From Apostichopus japonicus (Eukaryota; Echinodermata; Holothuroidea; Aspidochirotida; Stichopodidae): a stretch of 64,000 nt of DNA. Made by a program: the position numbers and the translations under genes. The notes under the pieces are model-generated. The model did no database searches, was not told the DNA's origin, and worked only from the letters and a program-made list of their open reading frames with translations. Positions 61,861-64,000 of this stretch are shown here, piece by piece. Position 1 is the stretch's first letter. Each line of letters opens with the position of its first letter. The DNA lies in assembly GCF_037975245.1 (NCBI RefSeq), contig NC_092569.1, positions 27,657,668 to 27,721,667 on the forward strand. Direction: 5' to 3'.

Positions 61861-64000
61861 TCGATCTTCCGTGTAAATGTAAAGTATAAGAATGTGTCAG
61901 TCTACTAAATTTGAAACCTATGTAGCAGTCTTAAACTGTACTAATCGTACCAATTTATGTAAATTTCGGTGAGCATATAATCATTTTCCTATTACCGATA
62001 TCGAAACATTGTTTTTCATGAATGCTAAAGAAGCTGGGAATTGAACTCCATTTATACGTTTTCAATGTCCATACTTTCTATCAGGAAAGAAATTATTATT
62101 AAATCAGGAAACGACCCACCTCTTTGAAAATGAACAACTTTTCTAAAAAGCAGTATTATCTGAGTTGCATAAAACCTATGTAAATTTTGCAGATACATTC
62201 AATTTACTTTTAATGTGCAAAGTATAACTCAGATGCTCTTTGCTGGTTTTCATATTGATTTTGCTTTTGATTTTGATTTTTGATATTGATTTCTTTATTC
62301 CGTTTATATTTCCTGTTTGATCAGGATGCCGTCTTAATACAGTTTCTTTTTTCATGTATATTGTTACTTATCTTTAAGTTCATTGTACCTCAAACGAGGA
62401 TCGCTGGGGAAAAAAAATAAACTAAAACCCACGCTCGATACTCATATTTAATGACATCTTTTCCTTTATTTATTTTTATTTTATTTTTATTTTCAAATTA
62501 CGAGACAAACCAGCTATAGGTTCCAAACTATAAAACGTTTAGTCTTTGCAAGTAATTAAAGTCGAGACTATTTTGGCTAGAGCATTGAATGCACATTGAT
62601 ATTTTGAGTTTGGCGATGTTTACTTGCCTTAATAAACTAGCACGTCACGTACAATCTGCCTATCTCGTTACTTCCAGACCAAACATTATTGAACGTCTTC
62701 TTTAAACAACCTTCGTACTTAGTTGCCTTTAGAAAACTGTAAAATGAGATTCTCCAGGCACCAACATATAACCTCTTATTTGTCCTTAGCGTTAGCAAAT
62801 ATTCATAAAAAATAAATGCATTGAGCGATAGCTAATTAACTTTAGCATTTCTTCGTTGATTGTGCGCCTGACAGTCGCAGTCGGTTTTTAATAATTCTGT
62901 GGAATGCTATACCATGAAAACAACATGGCGGAATGCAGTTTCAAAATGGTTGTTGTCACATTGTTGATCATTTGACGTAGATATGGACACCGCTGTACGC
63001 TTAGCATATGACATGTAAGAAAATCATTACGTCCACATTTCGTGGTTTAAAATGAATACAACGGAGTGGACTGTCATCTATAACATGTTTGAAATTAATG
63101 TTGGAATTAGCTGGAATGTGTGAACTATTATCTCTTATTATCACTAATAATTCAGTCAGGCGCCATACAAACAATCCATTGGTTTGTGCAACCCACCCTT
63201 CCCTAACACTCCTTTTCTGACACCTGTAACGCCAGATAAAATTGTGAAAAATCTTTTTCGCAAATATCAAATTATATATGAAACTTCATAGTCTTTACGT
63301 TGAAAGGGGATCGAAACCAGGACCCACCAGTACTTTTATAACGCCTATAGACTCGTAGCAACTTACAGTTCTTAGTACCATAAAAGTAGCTTCGTAACTA
63401 AAATATTTATCAACATGGTTACTTCGACTAAATGCAAAGGTTTATTTTCTACATTTACTTTAAAGTTTATAATTCTTAGATGGCTTATATAGATTCATAA
63501 ATCCCAGATTATCCGGCATAGGATATGTTTAACTCACTAAAAAACGATTGATGTTTCATGATTAGTTCCTTTCTAAAGTTACGTCACATCACGATACAAA
63601 CTACGCTCGGCGCGTCTATAAATTAAACGGGGTATAAACAGCATGTACTGTCACGTGACGTCTCTCAAATATCATGAAGCTCAATAACTAACCGTGAGAA
63701 ACAAGTAAATTTCAAGTGATGTGAGGGGTACACGTTATACATTTAGGGCGAATGTTACAATTCGAAAATAACTTTTCATTCACAAATCAGACAGTCTGCA
63801 TGCGCCAATCCCTTCTAACGATGTATCCAATAACCTGATTGGTTGATTCATACTTGTGTTGATGTGACACTAAAGTAATACTATGCAAAATAACTTACCT
63901 AACACATGTCTATAGTCATATATCAAACTGAGGGCGCTTGATTCGAGCTGCCTGTATATTTATATAGCTAATGTAGTTTTACTTGTTTTGTTGTGTTTGA
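61861..64000. other. No gene seen
   Basis: AT-rich DNA with short 'ttgatttt' low complexity near 62250. No convincing exon, RNA gene or complete repeat. Confidence 0.35.

Overview
This is a eukaryotic, animal nuclear-genome window. It is AT-rich, its genes are split by kilobase-scale GT-AG introns, intergenic space is full of retroposon and MITE debris, and there are no bacterial-style operons. The repeat types (tRNA-headed SINEs, LINE 3' ends with microsatellite tails, hAT and foldback MITEs) and the gene content suggest a marine deuterostome invertebrate. An echinoderm, perhaps a sea cucumber, is my best guess; this is inference, since no single element in the window proves the species.

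Layout. (1) 1-3.8 kb: the first three coding exons of ARFGAP1 on the minus strand; the gene runs off the left edge. (2) 3.8-10.7 kb: MITEs and a SINE. (3) 10.7-26.9 kb: two convergent paralogous genes of an unrecognised family of small single-pass membrane proteins. Gene A (plus, 10718-16509, 273 aa) and gene B (minus, 26861-21482, 227 aa) have identical four-exon structures, identical splice phases and cytoplasmic tails with conserved tyrosine motifs. A U2-snRNA-headed retroposon with a perfect 17-bp target duplication sits in intron 1 of gene A, and a LINE remnant lies between the two genes. (4) 27-39 kb: retroposon-dominated DNA, including a SINE nested in a LINE tail that carries a (GAT)n array, a 0.7-kb (ATC)n array with higher-order structure, a complete SINE with an 11-bp target duplication, and a few weak exon candidates. 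(5) 39.9-41.4 kb: an intronless POMGNT2-like glycosyltransferase (GT61 fold) that lacks the usual C-terminal FNIII domain. (6) 44-58 kb: two tandem SLC16/monocarboxylate-transporter-like genes (435 and 420 aa) with the same four-exon structure. Each is preceded by a decayed copy of the same short coding segment, and the second contains a recent tandem duplication that makes a truncated decoy exon. (7) 58-64 kb: a hAT MITE with a perfect 8-bp target duplication, two degenerate LINE reverse-transcriptase fragments, and unassigned DNA.

Functionally the genes do not form a pathway. ARFGAP1 acts in COPI/Golgi traffic, the POMGNT2-like enzyme in ER O-mannosyl glycan extension and the SLC16-like pair in membrane transport. 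The convergent pair look like adaptor-recruiting membrane proteins. All multi-exon models given here were assembled by eye and each closes exactly: phases match and total lengths are divisible by three.
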